DNA of 33,105 nt from Clostridia bacterium (GTDB lineage Bacteria > Bacillota > Clostridia > Oscillospirales > CAG-272): positions 1-33,105 of the forward strand of contig JAFVYY010000135.1 in NCBI GenBank assembly GCA_017508405.1, written 5' to 3'. The translations under genes were made by a program, and so were the position numbers. The notes under the pieces were generated by a model, which did no database searches, had not been told where the DNA came from, and was given only the letters and a program-made list of their open reading frames with translations. Position 1 is the stretch's first letter; each line of letters starts with the position of its first letter. This document shows, one piece after another, positions 24,199-33,056 of this stretch.

Positions 24199-26934
24199 AT
24201 GGGACTTATTCAAAAGATTTTCGGCACGTACAGCGATCATCAGGTAAAGAAGCTTATGCCTTTGGTTGATAAAATTGAGGCGCTTGCTCCGACGTTTACT
24301 GAGATGAGCGACGCTGATATGCGTGCTATGACTGATAAATTTAAGGAAAGGCTCAGTAACGGAGAAACCCTTGATGACATCTTACCCGAAGCCTTTGCTC
24401 TTGTGAGAGAAGCAGCTGACAGAGTTCTTGGTAAGCGCCCTTTCAGGGTACAGCTTCTTTGCGGAATTTTGCTTCATCAGGGTCGAATTGCGGAAATGAA
24501 AACAGGTGAGGGTAAAACTCTTGTTGCCGTTTTACCTTCATATTTGAATGCGCTCAAGGGCGAGGGTGTTCATATCGTTACAGTAAACGACTATCTTGCA
24601 AGGCTTGGCTGCGAGGAAATGGGAAGAGTACATGAATTTCTCGGGCTTACCACAGGTCTTGTTGTTCACGGTCAGACAAGGGAGGAGAAGCAGGAGGCTT
24701 ACCGCTGCGATATTACCTACGGTACAAACAATGAGTTTGGCTTTGACTATCTCCGTGACAATATGGTGATCTACAAGGAGCAGATGAGCCAAAGAGGACA
24801 TGCCTTTGCCATTGTTGACGAGGTTGACTCCATACTCATTGATGAGGCAAGAACACCTCTTATTATTTCCGGCGCAGGTGAAAAATCCAACGAGCTTTAT
24901 GAAAAAGCAAACAGCTTTTTGCTCACCCTTAAAAAGCTTGTTATTAAAGAAATTGACCCTAAGGATCCCTATGACGACGTAAAACAGGACTATATAGTAG
25001 ACGAAAAGGCTAAGGTAGCTGTTCTTACCAAGAACGGTATTACAAAGGCTGAAGCGTTTTTCGGAATAGAAAATCTTTCCGCACCTGAAAACTCCGAGCT
25101 TTATCACCATATTCAGCAGGCTATGAAGGCACATGGTAATATGTCGAGAGATACTGATTACGTTATTAAGGACGGACAGGTAATTATCGTTGATACCTTC
25201 ACAGGCAGACTTATGCCGGGCAGAAGATACTCAGACGGCTTGCATCAGGCAATCGAGGCTAAGGAAGGCGTAAAGATCCAGCGTGAAAACAGAACTATCG
25301 CTACAATTACATTCCAGAATTATTTCAGAATGTATAAAAAACTCTCCGGTATGACGGGTACAGCTCTTTCCGAGGAGTCCGAATTCAGAGAGATCTATGA
25401 TCTTGACGTAGTTGTAGTTCCTACCAACAAGCCTATGATCAGAAAGGATTATCCCGATGCTGTTTATAAAACGATAGCGGGAAAGGACAGAGCCATCATT
25501 GAAAAGATAAAGGAGTGCTATGCTAAGGGACAGCCTGTTCTTGTTGGTACTGTTTCTATTGAAAAATCGGAAAAGCTTTCATCAAAGCTTAAGGGTGCAA
25601 GGATCCCCCATACCGTTCTAAACGCAAAGTATCATGAGAAGGAAGCGGAGATCGTAGCGCAAGCGGGTAAATACGGTGCAGTTACCATTTCTACTAACAT
25701 GGCAGGACGAGGCACTGATATTATGCTTGGCGGTAATGCAGAATTCCTTGCCAAGAGTGAAATGCGAAAGCAGGGATATGATGAGGAAACCATTGCGCTT
25801 GCAACAGGCTCATCCCAGTCCGTTTCTCAGGAAATATTTGATGCAAGAGAGGTGTTTAATAACCTCTATCAGCAGTATAAGGTTGAAATTGAGCCCGAGG
25901 CTGAAAAGGTAAGGGCAGCCGGCGGATTATATATTATAGGCACAGAGCGTCATGAGAGCCGCCGTATTGACAACCAGTTAAGAGGTCGTTCCGGACGTCA
26001 GGGCGATCCGGGTGAATCTAAATTTTTCCTTTCTCTCGAAGACGATCTTATGCGTCTTTTCGGTGGAGAGAAAATGTTTAAGATCGTTGATGCTCTCGGT
26101 CTTGACGAGGATACCGCTATAGAGGCGAGAATCCTTTCGGGCAGAATCGAGTCAGCGCAGAAGCACATAGAGGACCGAAACTTCCAAAGAAGAAAGACAG
26201 TCCTTTCCTACGATGACGTAATGAATCAGATGAGAAATGTTATATATTCTCAAAGAGCCGCCGTACTCAACGGTGACGACCTTAAGGTTAAGATTCAGGG
26301 TATGATAATGGCAACCGTTTCCGATTCCGTTGAGGAATATTTAGGCGGTGCAGAGCCGGATATTGAAGGACTTAAGCAGAAATATATGAACCTTATCTGT
26401 ACAAAGGACGACTTCCTTGACGGCGAGATAAATAAGGATGAAATTCTTGAGATATTGACTGACAGAGCCCTCAAGCTTTGGGAAAGCAAGGAAGAAATAT
26501 TCGGTGAGGAAAATGCCCGAGAGATAGAGAGGGTAATCCTTCTTCGTAACGTTGACGAAAAGTGGATGGATCATCTTGAGGTTATGGATGATCTTCGTGA
26601 GTCCATCGGTCTTCAGTCCTATGCTCAGAGAAATCCCCTTATTGAGTACAAGATAGCAGGTGCTGATGTATTTGACGAGATGATCCTTTCTATAAGAAAC
26701 GATACTGTAAGAGGTATTCTTTCCGCTATGCCGAGGGAGAAGATTCAGAGAGTACAGGTTGCCAAGGCAAGCGATGAGGGATTTATGAATTTCGGAGGTG
26801 GCAAAAGAGTAGTTCGTACAGCTGCGCCCAAGAAAAATCCCCCCAAAACGGGACCGAATGAACCCTGTCCCTGCGGAAGCGGAAAAAAGTATAAGAAATG
26901 CTGCGGTGCGCCCGGCGGAAGTCAGGGGAACTGA
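24199..26934 (+). CDS. secA: Protein translocase subunit SecA
   Basis: 911 residues from the ATG at 24199, matching the usual MGLIQKIFG start; a TTG at 24169 is in frame but lies in the leader hairpin. SecA is the ATPase that pushes unfolded preproteins through SecYEG. Walker A is MKTGEGKT near residue 105, Walker [16 protein letters not shown] near 205, followed by the preprotein cross-linking domain, motor domain 2 with [15 protein letters not shown] and [15 protein letters not shown], and the helical scaffold domain. The C-terminus carries the zinc motif [13 protein letters not shown] that binds SecB or ribosomes. The gene leads an operon with two membrane proteins. The leader has unusual structure (see that entry). 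Confidence 0.98.
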   Translation: MGLIQKIFGTYSDHQVKKLMPLVDKIEALAPTFTEMSDADMRAMTDKFKERLSNGETLDDILPEAFALVREAADRVLGKRPFRVQLLCGILLHQGRIAEMKTGEGKTLVAVLPSYLNALKGEGVHIVTVNDYLARLGCEEMGRVHEFLGLTTGLVVHGQTREEKQEAYRCDITYGTNNEFGFDYLRDNMVIYKEQMSQRGHAFAIVDEVDSILIDEARTPLIISGAGEKSNELYEKANSFLLTLKKLVIKEIDPKDPYDDVKQDYIVDEKAKVAVLTKNGITKAEAFFGIENLSAPENSELYHHIQQAMKAHGNMSRDTDYVIKDGQVIIVDTFTGRLMPGRRYSDGLHQAIEAKEGVKIQRENRTIATITFQNYFRMYKKLSGMTGTALSEESEFREIYDLDVVVVPTNKPMIRKDYPDAVYKTIAGKDRAIIEKIKECYAKGQPVLVGTVSIEKSEKLSSKLKGARIPHTVLNAKYHEKEAEIVAQAGKYGAVTISTNMAGRGTDIMLGGNAEFLAKSEMRKQGYDEETIALATGSSQSVSQEIFDAREVFNNLYQQYKVEIEPEAEKVRAAGGLYIIGTERHESRRIDNQLRGRSGRQGDPGESKFFLSLEDDLMRLFGGEKMFKIVDALGLDEDTAIEARILSGRIESAQKHIEDRNFQRRKTVLSYDDVMNQMRNVIYSQRAAVLNGDDLKVKIQGMIMATVSDSVEEYLGGAEPDIEGLKQKYMNLICTKDDFLDGEINKDEILEILTDRALKLWESKEEIFGEENAREIERVILLRNVDEKWMDHLEVMDDLRESIGLQSYAQRNPLIEYKIAGADVFDEMILSIRNDTVRGILSAMPREKIQRVQVAKASDEGFMNFGGGKRVVRTAAPKKNPPKTGPNEPCPCGSGKKYKKCCGAPGGSQGN

Positions 26935-26935
26935 T

Positions 26936-27586
26936 ATGGGCTTCGGTATAATGTTTTTAGGATATTTCTTTATGTTTATCGGCAGCTTTACGCCCTTAAG
27001 CATATATACGGCTATCATCGGATCGGCCATAATCCTGTATTCTCTTAAGGAACTTATTTATCAGAACAAATGGTTTATGGCAAGTGCGGTGTGCGCCCTC
27101 GTTCTCGTGATATCATCTGTAGCTACGGTATTCGTCGATCTTTTTGCATCCGATACGGGACTCGTATATACGGTATTCTTTTACTCAAGAGAGGTTCTTA
27201 CCGTAATTTTAAATATTCTTCTTATGATATCGATTTTTGTAATATCAAGAAGTGTTCAATTGCCGAAAATACAGACAAAGGCGATCATAACTCTTTTGTT
27301 TATAGGCTTGTATACCGTAGGAATGGTGCTTTGCAATACCGCTCTTAAAGCAAACGAATTTGCGCAGAGCAGAATATATCCGGCGGCGGTAATATGTCAG
27401 TTTATTTCGTGCGTTTTAGGACTTGTAACCGTGTTTAATTCCTATATGCGCATATGCTACGCTGATGATAAGGATATGACTAAAAAAACAGGCGTTGCAC
27501 CAATGGATTTCTTGAATGAAAAGCTTAATACGGCTATGACACCAAAGGAAAAAAGATTTAAGGACGATAGGAAAAACAAGAAATGA
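26936..27586 (+). CDS. Multi-pass membrane protein of unknown function
   Basis: 216 residues from the ATG at 26936, one base after the secA stop; AGGGGA inside the end of secA serves as ribosome binding site. About six or seven hydrophobic segments are visible: MFLGYFFMFIGSF, YTAIIGSAIILYSL, ASAVCALVLVISSVATVFV, VILNILLMISIFVI, AIITLLFIGLYTVGMVL and ICQFISCVLGLVTVF. The last 40 residues are soluble and very basic (PKEKRFKDDRKNKK), so probably cytosolic. I recognise no family. It ends in an ATGA overlap with the next membrane protein, and both look translationally coupled to secA. A role in the membrane connected with export or the neighbour is only a guess. Confidence 0.8.
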   Translation: MGFGIMFLGYFFMFIGSFTPLSIYTAIIGSAIILYSLKELIYQNKWFMASAVCALVLVISSVATVFVDLFASDTGLVYTVFFYSREVLTVILNILLMISIFVISRSVQLPKIQTKAIITLLFIGLYTVGMVLCNTALKANEFAQSRIYPAAVICQFISCVLGLVTVFNSYMRICYADDKDMTKKTGVAPMDFLNEKLNTAMTPKEKRFKDDRKNKK

Positions 27587-28899
27587 AGAAAAAATATTTT
27601 GTTCTTGCGGCAATTTTTCTTTTTAACCCCTTAATAAGCATTTTTGATATCCTTCCGGATTTTATAGGATATTATTTCCTTTTGCGCGCTTTTACGCCCA
27701 TGTCCTATATTTTTGATAATGCATCCGATCTTTATGATTCTGTAAAGAGAATGATGATAATAGGCATTGCAAAGTTTTTCAGTGTCGTTTTACTGTTTGT
27801 GACCGATACCACAATGGCTCTTGTACTGTCGTTCAGCTTCGCCATAGTGGAGATTCTTTACGGCATTGGAATGTTTACAAAGCTTTTTGACGTTACGTCA
27901 TACGTAAGGATGAGATATGATTCTGATGCCCGTACGGAAAGGGCTGAAAAAATGAAGTCCTTTTCAATATTTTTCCTTATAGCCAAGGTAGCCTTTGCAT
28001 TAATGCCTGATCTTACCGCCCTTACTATCGGAAATTCAGATCTCGGTAAGGTGAATCTTACAAGATTCCGTCCTTTGCTGTTTCTTGCGTCCGCTGTAAT
28101 TATGCTTGTTATAGGCAGTATCTGGCTTGCAAGATTTGTAAGATTCTTTAAAAGTGCCTTTTCTGATGCACTTATTGAAAGAGTAGGGAATGAATACGAT
28201 CAGCAAAAGCTGGAGAGACCGGGTATATTCGAGGCAAAGGACTTTATGTTCTCAATAAAGCTTCTTTGTATAGGCTCAATATTCTTATTCGACATAAGTA
28301 TAGATAATATAAGCTTCTTTATGGATGCTGTTTTCTCGGTTCTTTGTATCATAGCTGTAAGACTTCTTGTGAAGAGGGGATACGTTTCCGCCGGAAAGAA
28401 TGAAAAAAGGCTTTTTACCGTAGCGTCGATTCATGCAATACTTAATTTTTCGAATTTCATATATTCTCTCATATATTTCAAGCACGGAGATATGTTCTTT
28501 GTATACAGGGAAAGCGAGGAGCTTTTCAGATATCTTCCGATTGAGCTGTTAACGGTTGCGGAGTCTGCGCTCTTGATCATAGAGATATTTATGATATTCA
28601 AGCTTTTAAACGGGTATACGGTACCTATAATAAGGAAGTATCGCAGATATTTTGCGGAGAGAAGCGTCGACGGCTTTATTGACGAATTTAAAGACAGAAG
28701 CCGCAGAGCTTGTAAGATTGCATTTATTTTAGCTGTAATTGCAATAGTATATTTTTCTGTTTATACCGCTATAAGACCTCTTAACGAATCCTTCGTTATA
28801 GGAAATTATCTTACGTCAATAATTTGTATAATATATTTCAACAGAGCTATGGGATATATTTCGGACAGAGTATATCTGACGGTATATAAATACTCTTGA
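27583..28899 (+). CDS. Multi-pass membrane protein of unknown function
   Basis: 438 residues. The N-terminus reads KKKYFVLAAIFLFNPLISIF then DILPDFIGYYFLLRAFTPM, a distinctive FNP...LPDFIGY stretch that I recall in uncharacterised clostridial membrane proteins but cannot name. About nine to ten hydrophobic segments follow, among them FFSVVLLFVTDTTMALVLSF, PLLFLASAVIMLVIGSIWL, LLCIGSIFLFDISI and IAFILAVIAIVYFSVYTAI. No catalytic motif is visible. The start overlaps the stop of the preceding membrane protein gene (ATGA), so the two proteins are likely made in equal amounts and could form a complex. The operon ends at the hairpin at 28993. Confidence 0.8.
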   Translation: MKKKYFVLAAIFLFNPLISIFDILPDFIGYYFLLRAFTPMSYIFDNASDLYDSVKRMMIIGIAKFFSVVLLFVTDTTMALVLSFSFAIVEILYGIGMFTKLFDVTSYVRMRYDSDARTERAEKMKSFSIFFLIAKVAFALMPDLTALTIGNSDLGKVNLTRFRPLLFLASAVIMLVIGSIWLARFVRFFKSAFSDALIERVGNEYDQQKLERPGIFEAKDFMFSIKLLCIGSIFLFDISIDNISFFMDAVFSVLCIIAVRLLVKRGYVSAGKNEKRLFTVASIHAILNFSNFIYSLIYFKHGDMFFVYRESEELFRYLPIELLTVAESALLIIEIFMIFKLLNGYTVPIIRKYRRYFAERSVDGFIDEFKDRSRRACKIAFILAVIAIVYFSVYTAIRPLNESFVIGNYLTSIICIIYFNRAMGYISDRVYLTVYKYS

Positions 28900-28992
28900 T
28901 TATAAGATGTTTCCAAATCAACATTTTGATGAAAAAACAGGGATGTAATAATTTTGCACAAAAAGTTGAAAACTGTAAAAATATGTAAAAAG
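28900..28992 (+). other. Gene-free stretch before the terminator
   Basis: AT-rich 3' untranslated sequence between the membrane protein gene and its terminator. I see no gene, RNA motif or promoter in it. Confidence 0.5.
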
Positions 28993-29031
28993 ACGGATAA
29001 AGCCAAACAAATCAAGGCTTTATCCGTTTTT
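28993..29031 (+). terminator. Terminator of the secA operon
   Basis: A perfect 12-bp stem (28993-29004 with 29016-29027), 11-base loop and T run; upstream A residues extend the pairing. Confidence 0.88.
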
Positions 29032-29098
29032 ATGCGTTATTTTAGGCAAACACCGATTATGCGTGTGTTTGTTCAAAATGACGAAATTTTAATTTTTA

Positions 29099-29114
29099 CT
29101 ACAATATCTTGATT
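29099..29114. promoter_or_regulatory. NrdR box 1
   Basis: CTACAATATCTTGATT resembles the NrdR consensus ACACAATATATTGTGT, keeping the core ACAATAT and TTG. Its centre is 32 bp from box 2, the helical spacing typical of paired NrdR sites. Confidence 0.7.
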
Positions 29115-29120
29115 TTATGC

Positions 29121-29149
29121 TTGACTACAAACACAATATATGGTAGAAT
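29121..29149 (+). promoter_or_regulatory. nrdD promoter P1
   Basis: TTGACT (29121-29126), 17-bp spacer ending TGG, TAGAAT (29144-29149). NrdR box 2 fills the spacer, so bound repressor would block RNA polymerase. Predicted start near 29156, leader about 200 bases. Confidence 0.8.
29131..29146. promoter_or_regulatory. NrdR box 2
   Basis: ACACAATATATGGTAG matches the first 11 of 16 consensus positions of the NrdR box (ACACAATATAT) and lies between the -35 and -10 hexamers. Confidence 0.75.
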
Positions 29150-29219
29150 ACCTATGACAAAATTTCAAACAAATATGCAAATGGGCATTGATATTTTATG
29201 CTTGCGCTTTTATGAAATC

Positions 29220-29259
29220 TCGGCAATAATCTTGCCGATTTTCTTGGGTTGAGTATAAT
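29220..29259 (+). promoter_or_regulatory. Leader hairpin and possible second nrdD promoter
   Basis: A 7-bp hairpin TCGGCAA-TAATC-TTGCCGA (29220-29238) with TTTT behind it resembles a weak terminator. Its right arm also supplies TTGCCG (29232-29237), which with a 16-bp spacer and TATAAT (29254-29259) could be a second promoter not covered by the NrdR boxes. A second imperfect hairpin (29285-29313, GCGCCCTT with AAGGCGC) lies further down the leader. Which of these is used cannot be told from sequence. Confidence 0.4.
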
Positions 29260-29353
29260 ATTCTTTGTTTGTTTGTCCATTAATGCGCCCTTAGTTTATA
29301 TGAATAAAGGCGCTTTTGTTATCTAATTTATACATTAAGAAAGGAAGAAAGCT

Positions 29354-31531
29354 ATGAAGATTATTAAAAGAAGCGGCGAAGAAGTTATTTTCGATATAAA
29401 CAAAATTATCGTGGCTATCCGCAAGGCTAATGAAAGCGTTGCCCTTGCAGAGCAGATGAGTGAATTGCAGATAAAGCTCGTTGCTGAAAACGTAGAAAAG
29501 AAATGTGCTAAGGTTACACGTTCTTTGAGTGTTGAAGAGATACAGGATATTGTTGAGGACCAGATCATGGGTCAGAGAGCGTTTGCAGTTGCAAGAAAGT
29601 ATATCACCTACAGATATAACAGAGCTCTTATCAGAAAATCCAATACTACAGATGAACAGATCCTTTCTCTTATTGAATGTAATAACGAGGAGGTTAAGCA
29701 GGAGAACTCTAATAAAAATCCTACCGTAAACAGCGTTCAGCGTGACTATATGGCCGGAGAAGTAAGTAAGGATATTACTAAGAGAATTTTGCTCTCTCCC
29801 GAAATCGTTGAGGCTCACGATCAGGGACTTATTCATTTCCACGATGCAGACTATTTTGCACAGCATATGCATAACTGCGACCTTGTAAATCTTGAGGATA
29901 TGCTTCAGAACGGTACAGTTATCAGCGGCACAATGATAGAAAAGCCCCATAGCTTTTCAACAGCATGTAATATTGCTACCCAGATTATTGCTCAGGTTGC
30001 CAGCTCGCAGTACGGTGGACAGAGCATCAGCCTTACACACCTTGCACCTTTTGTAAACATTAGCCGTGAGAAGATCAGAAAAGAGGTTATTGATGAGCTT
30101 ACCACTGCGGGTGCAGAGGTTAAGGACGATGTTGTATTCAACATTACCGAAAAGAGAGTTAAAGATGAAATAAGAAGAGGAGTACAGACTATCCAGTATC
30201 AGGTAGTTACTCTTATGACCACTAACGGACAGGCTCCCTTCATTACTGTATTTATGTATCTTAACGAAACGAACGATCCTCAGACGAAGCACGACCTTGC
30301 TCTTATCATTGAGGAAATGCTTGAACAGCGTATAATAGGTGTTAAGAACGAGGCAGGCGTATATATTACCCCCGCTTTCCCCAAGCTTATTTACGTTCTT
30401 GAGGAAGATAATATTACGGAAGATGCTCCTTATTGGTACCTTACAGAGCTTGCGGCTAAATGTACCGCTAAGAGAATGGTTCCCGACTATATTTCCGAAA
30501 AGGTTATGCTCAAGGCAAAGGTAGACAAGAACGGAAACGGACATTGTTATACTTGTATGGGATGCCGTTCATTCCTTACTCCTTACGTAAATGAGGCAGG
30601 CGAAGCTCAGTATTACGGAAGATTCAATCAGGGCGTTGTTACTGTAAATCTTGTTGATATCGGTCTTAGCGCAAACGAGGATATGGATCTTTTCTGGAAA
30701 ATATTTGATGATAGAATGGAGCTTTGCCACAGAGCGCTTCAGGCAAGACATGAAAGACTTACAGGTACACTTTCCGACGCAGCGCCTATTCTTTGGCAGC
30801 ACGGCGCTCTTGCAAGACTTAAGAAGGGTCAGAAGATCGATAAGCTTCTTCACGGCGGCTATTCTACGATCTCTCTCGGCTTCGCAGGTCTTTGGGAGTG
30901 TGTATATGCATTAAGCGGTAAGAAGCTCACAGAGCCCGAGGGCGAGGAGCTTGGTCTTCAGATCATGAAGAAGCTTAATGAATACACAGCTAAGTGGAAG
31001 GCAGCAGAGAATATTGACTATTCACTTTACGGCACACCCCTTGAAAGCACGACCTATAAGTTCGCTAAATGCTTGCAGGCACGCTTCGGCGTAATAAAGG
31101 GCGTAACCGACAGAAACTATATTACAAACAGCTATCATATTCACGTAACAGAGCCTATTGACGCATTTAAAAAGCTTGAAATCGAATCAAAGTTCCAGCT
31201 TCTTGCCCCCGGTGGAGCTATCAGCTACATTGAGGTTCCCAATATGCAGAACAATATTGAGGCAGTTACAGAGGTTATGAAGTTTATCTACGATAACATT
31301 ATGTATGCGGAGCTTAATACAAAGAGCGATTACTGTCAGGTTTGCGGATTTGACGGAGAAATCGGAATCGTAACAGACGAGTACGGTAAGCTTCTTTGGG
31401 AGTGTCCCAACTGTCACAACCGTGATCAGTCCAAGATGAATGTAGCGAGAAGAACCTGTGGTTATATCGGTACACAGTATTGGAATCAGGGCAGAACTCA
31501 GGAAATCAAGGAAAGAGTACTTCACCTTTAA
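29354..31531 (+). CDS. nrdD: Anaerobic (class III) ribonucleoside-triphosphate reductase
   Basis: 725 residues. The enzyme makes deoxyribonucleotides without oxygen by glycyl-radical chemistry. The N-terminal 95 residues form an ATP-cone (KIIKRSGEEVIFDINKIIVA), the site of allosteric control. The catalytic barrel follows, with CYTCMGCRS and HERLTGTLSDAAPILWQHGA. The C-terminus has the zinc site CQVCG...CPNCH and the radical loop RRTCGYIGTQYW, with the radical glycine at about 703. The ATG follows an AGAAAGGAAG ribosome binding site. The activase gene nrdG is not adjacent: after a terminator comes a MATE transporter. NrdR boxes in the promoter indicate repression when dATP is plentiful. Confidence 0.97.
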   Translation: MKIIKRSGEEVIFDINKIIVAIRKANESVALAEQMSELQIKLVAENVEKKCAKVTRSLSVEEIQDIVEDQIMGQRAFAVARKYITYRYNRALIRKSNTTDEQILSLIECNNEEVKQENSNKNPTVNSVQRDYMAGEVSKDITKRILLSPEIVEAHDQGLIHFHDADYFAQHMHNCDLVNLEDMLQNGTVISGTMIEKPHSFSTACNIATQIIAQVASSQYGGQSISLTHLAPFVNISREKIRKEVIDELTTAGAEVKDDVVFNITEKRVKDEIRRGVQTIQYQVVTLMTTNGQAPFITVFMYLNETNDPQTKHDLALIIEEMLEQRIIGVKNEAGVYITPAFPKLIYVLEEDNITEDAPYWYLTELAAKCTAKRMVPDYISEKVMLKAKVDKNGNGHCYTCMGCRSFLTPYVNEAGEAQYYGRFNQGVVTVNLVDIGLSANEDMDLFWKIFDDRMELCHRALQARHERLTGTLSDAAPILWQHGALARLKKGQKIDKLLHGGYSTISLGFAGLWECVYALSGKKLTEPEGEELGLQIMKKLNEYTAKWKAAENIDYSLYGTPLESTTYKFAKCLQARFGVIKGVTDRNYITNSYHIHVTEPIDAFKKLEIESKFQLLAPGGAISYIEVPNMQNNIEAVTEVMKFIYDNIMYAELNTKSDYCQVCGFDGEIGIVTDEYGKLLWECPNCHNRDQSKMNVARRTCGYIGTQYWNQGRTQEIKERVLHL

Positions 31532-31536
31532 AAATT

Positions 31537-31572
31537 AAAGACAGAGAATTTACTTTCTCTGTCTTTTTATTT
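31537..31572 (+). terminator. nrdD terminator
   Basis: A 12-bp perfect stem (31537-31548 with 31555-31566), 6-base loop and T-rich tail, six bases after the stop codon. Confidence 0.9.
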
Positions 31573-31593
31573 TGTAAAAAAACAAAAAATCTA

Positions 31594-31622
31594 TTGACTA
31601 TTTTGGTATAAAAATATATAAT
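31594..31622 (+). promoter_or_regulatory. Promoter of the MATE transporter gene
   Basis: TTGACT (31594-31599), 17-bp spacer, TATAAT (31617-31622), 36 bases before the ATG. Confidence 0.85.
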
Positions 31623-31658
31623 ATTTTTGAGAAAAGCCGAAAAAAGGGGGGAGAGTGT

Positions 31659-33017
31659 ATGATAAACACATTAGACCTTGATAAAAAGAGTCTTGTAAAG
31701 AAGATTATTCTTTTTACAGTTCCTATTATGCTTCAGGGATTGTTACAGAGCCTTTATAATTCGGCAGATATGATAGTTGTAGGTCAGTTTGCGGGAAATA
31801 CAGCTCTTGCCGCAGTAAGCGCTACCTCATCTGCTTATTCCGTTCTTGTTAATCTGTTTATAGGCGCTTCGGCAGGAGTTGACGTTGTGGCTTCGCTTCA
31901 CTACGGTATGAGGGATAGCAAGGGATTGAAGCATACTATCGATACGGCTGTTTTGGCATCCCCGATAATAGGAATATTTGTAATGATATTCGGAATTTTA
32001 CTTACAAGACCTATCCTTGTGCTTATGAATACCCCTGACGGACCGGTTTTAGAGGGTGCTGTTACCTATATGTGCATTCTCATGCTGGGTGTACCGTTTG
32101 CAATGCTATTTAATTTTTGCTCTGCGGTTTTGAGAACCTCAGGAGAAACCAAATCTCAGTTTATATATCTTGCAATTTCAGGGCTTGTAAACGTTATACT
32201 TAACCTCATTTTGGTTATAGTGTTCCATCTCGGAGTAATAGGTGTTGCTGTTGGAACGGTAGCATCGCAGGTTTTGTCCGCTATACTTGTTTTACTTAAG
32301 CTTATGAAAAATAAGGGGCTATTCTCATTTTCCCTTAAAGGCATTACTTTTTCATGGCAAAAGCTGAAGAGAATACTTTTTATCGGTATTCCCGCAGGTA
32401 TTCAAGGCTCTGTATTCAGTATTTCAAATGCATTTTTGCAGTCAGGAGTAAACTCCTTTGGAGAAATTGCTATGGCGGGAAGCGCTGCGACCGCCAACAT
32501 AGAGAGCTTGTTGTACGTTACGGTATCCTCTTTCCAAAGCGCAGCTACAACCTTCACGGGTAGATTCATGGGTGAAGGAAACATAAGAAAAGTAAAACAC
32601 GTATTTTTCTCGGTTATATGCTTGTCTGCAGTAACGGGTATCGTATTGGGACTTACAGCCTTTGCTTTAGGACGCAACTTGATTTCCATTTACGTTACGG
32701 GCGCTGAGGCTATTGAGTACGGTTACCAAAGACTTATAATAACGTTCCCTGTATATTTCCTTGCCGGACTTATGGGTACGTTACCGGGATGTATACGAGG
32801 AATGGGTAGAAGTATACCGCCAATGCTGATTTCGCTTATAGGCGCTTGCGGACTTCGTATTTTATGGATATACACTGTTTTTGCTGCATATCCATCTATG
32901 TCGGTTCTGTATTTGATTCATCCCATAACATGGATAGTAACCACCACCTCGTTTATAATTTGCTTTGCTATCTTTTATAAGAAAGAGAAGCGTAGGCTCG
33001 GGCTTGTGTCGGATTAA
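31659..33017 (+). CDS. MATE family efflux transporter
   Basis: 452 residues, the usual MATE length, with twelve predicted membrane segments in two halves. The first half begins IILFTVPIMLQGLLQSLYNSADMIVVGQFAG and the second IPAGIQGSVFSISNAFLQS, the repeated pattern of MatE domains. These transporters export cationic drugs or other compounds in exchange for Na+ or H+; the subgroup resembles NorM/DinF-like clostridial proteins and the substrate is unknown. The ribosome binding site GGGGGGAGAG is strong. It is monocistronic, with promoter at 31594 and terminator at 33029. Confidence 0.93.
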   Translation: MINTLDLDKKSLVKKIILFTVPIMLQGLLQSLYNSADMIVVGQFAGNTALAAVSATSSAYSVLVNLFIGASAGVDVVASLHYGMRDSKGLKHTIDTAVLASPIIGIFVMIFGILLTRPILVLMNTPDGPVLEGAVTYMCILMLGVPFAMLFNFCSAVLRTSGETKSQFIYLAISGLVNVILNLILVIVFHLGVIGVAVGTVASQVLSAILVLLKLMKNKGLFSFSLKGITFSWQKLKRILFIGIPAGIQGSVFSISNAFLQSGVNSFGEIAMAGSAATANIESLLYVTVSSFQSAATTFTGRFMGEGNIRKVKHVFFSVICLSAVTGIVLGLTAFALGRNLISIYVTGAEAIEYGYQRLIITFPVYFLAGLMGTLPGCIRGMGRSIPPMLISLIGACGLRILWIYTVFAAYPSMSVLYLIHPITWIVTTTSFIICFAIFYKKEKRRLGLVSD

Positions 33018-33028
33018 GAACTAAAAAG

Positions 33029-33056
33029 AAAAGAGCGTCCATGGGGACGCTCTTTT
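33029..33056 (+). terminator. Terminator of the MATE transporter gene
   Basis: A perfect 12-bp stem (33029-33040 with 33045-33056), loop ATGG, ending in TTTT, starting 12 bases after the stop codon. The remaining bases to 33105 show no recognisable feature. Confidence 0.88.

Noticed and set aside
24538..25134. 198-codon open frame antisense to secA
   Set aside because: Shadow frame within the motor domain of secA, no start signal and no family resemblance.
29047..29071. CAAACAC...GTGTTTG inverted repeat upstream of nrdD
   Set aside because: The 11-base loop and AT-rich arms make a weak structure; it lies upstream of the promoter with no matching motif, so I do not call it a site.
29291..30544. 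Two long open frames (219 and 195 codons) antisense to nrdD
   Set aside because: They are shadows of a highly conserved gene; no supporting motif or start signal.
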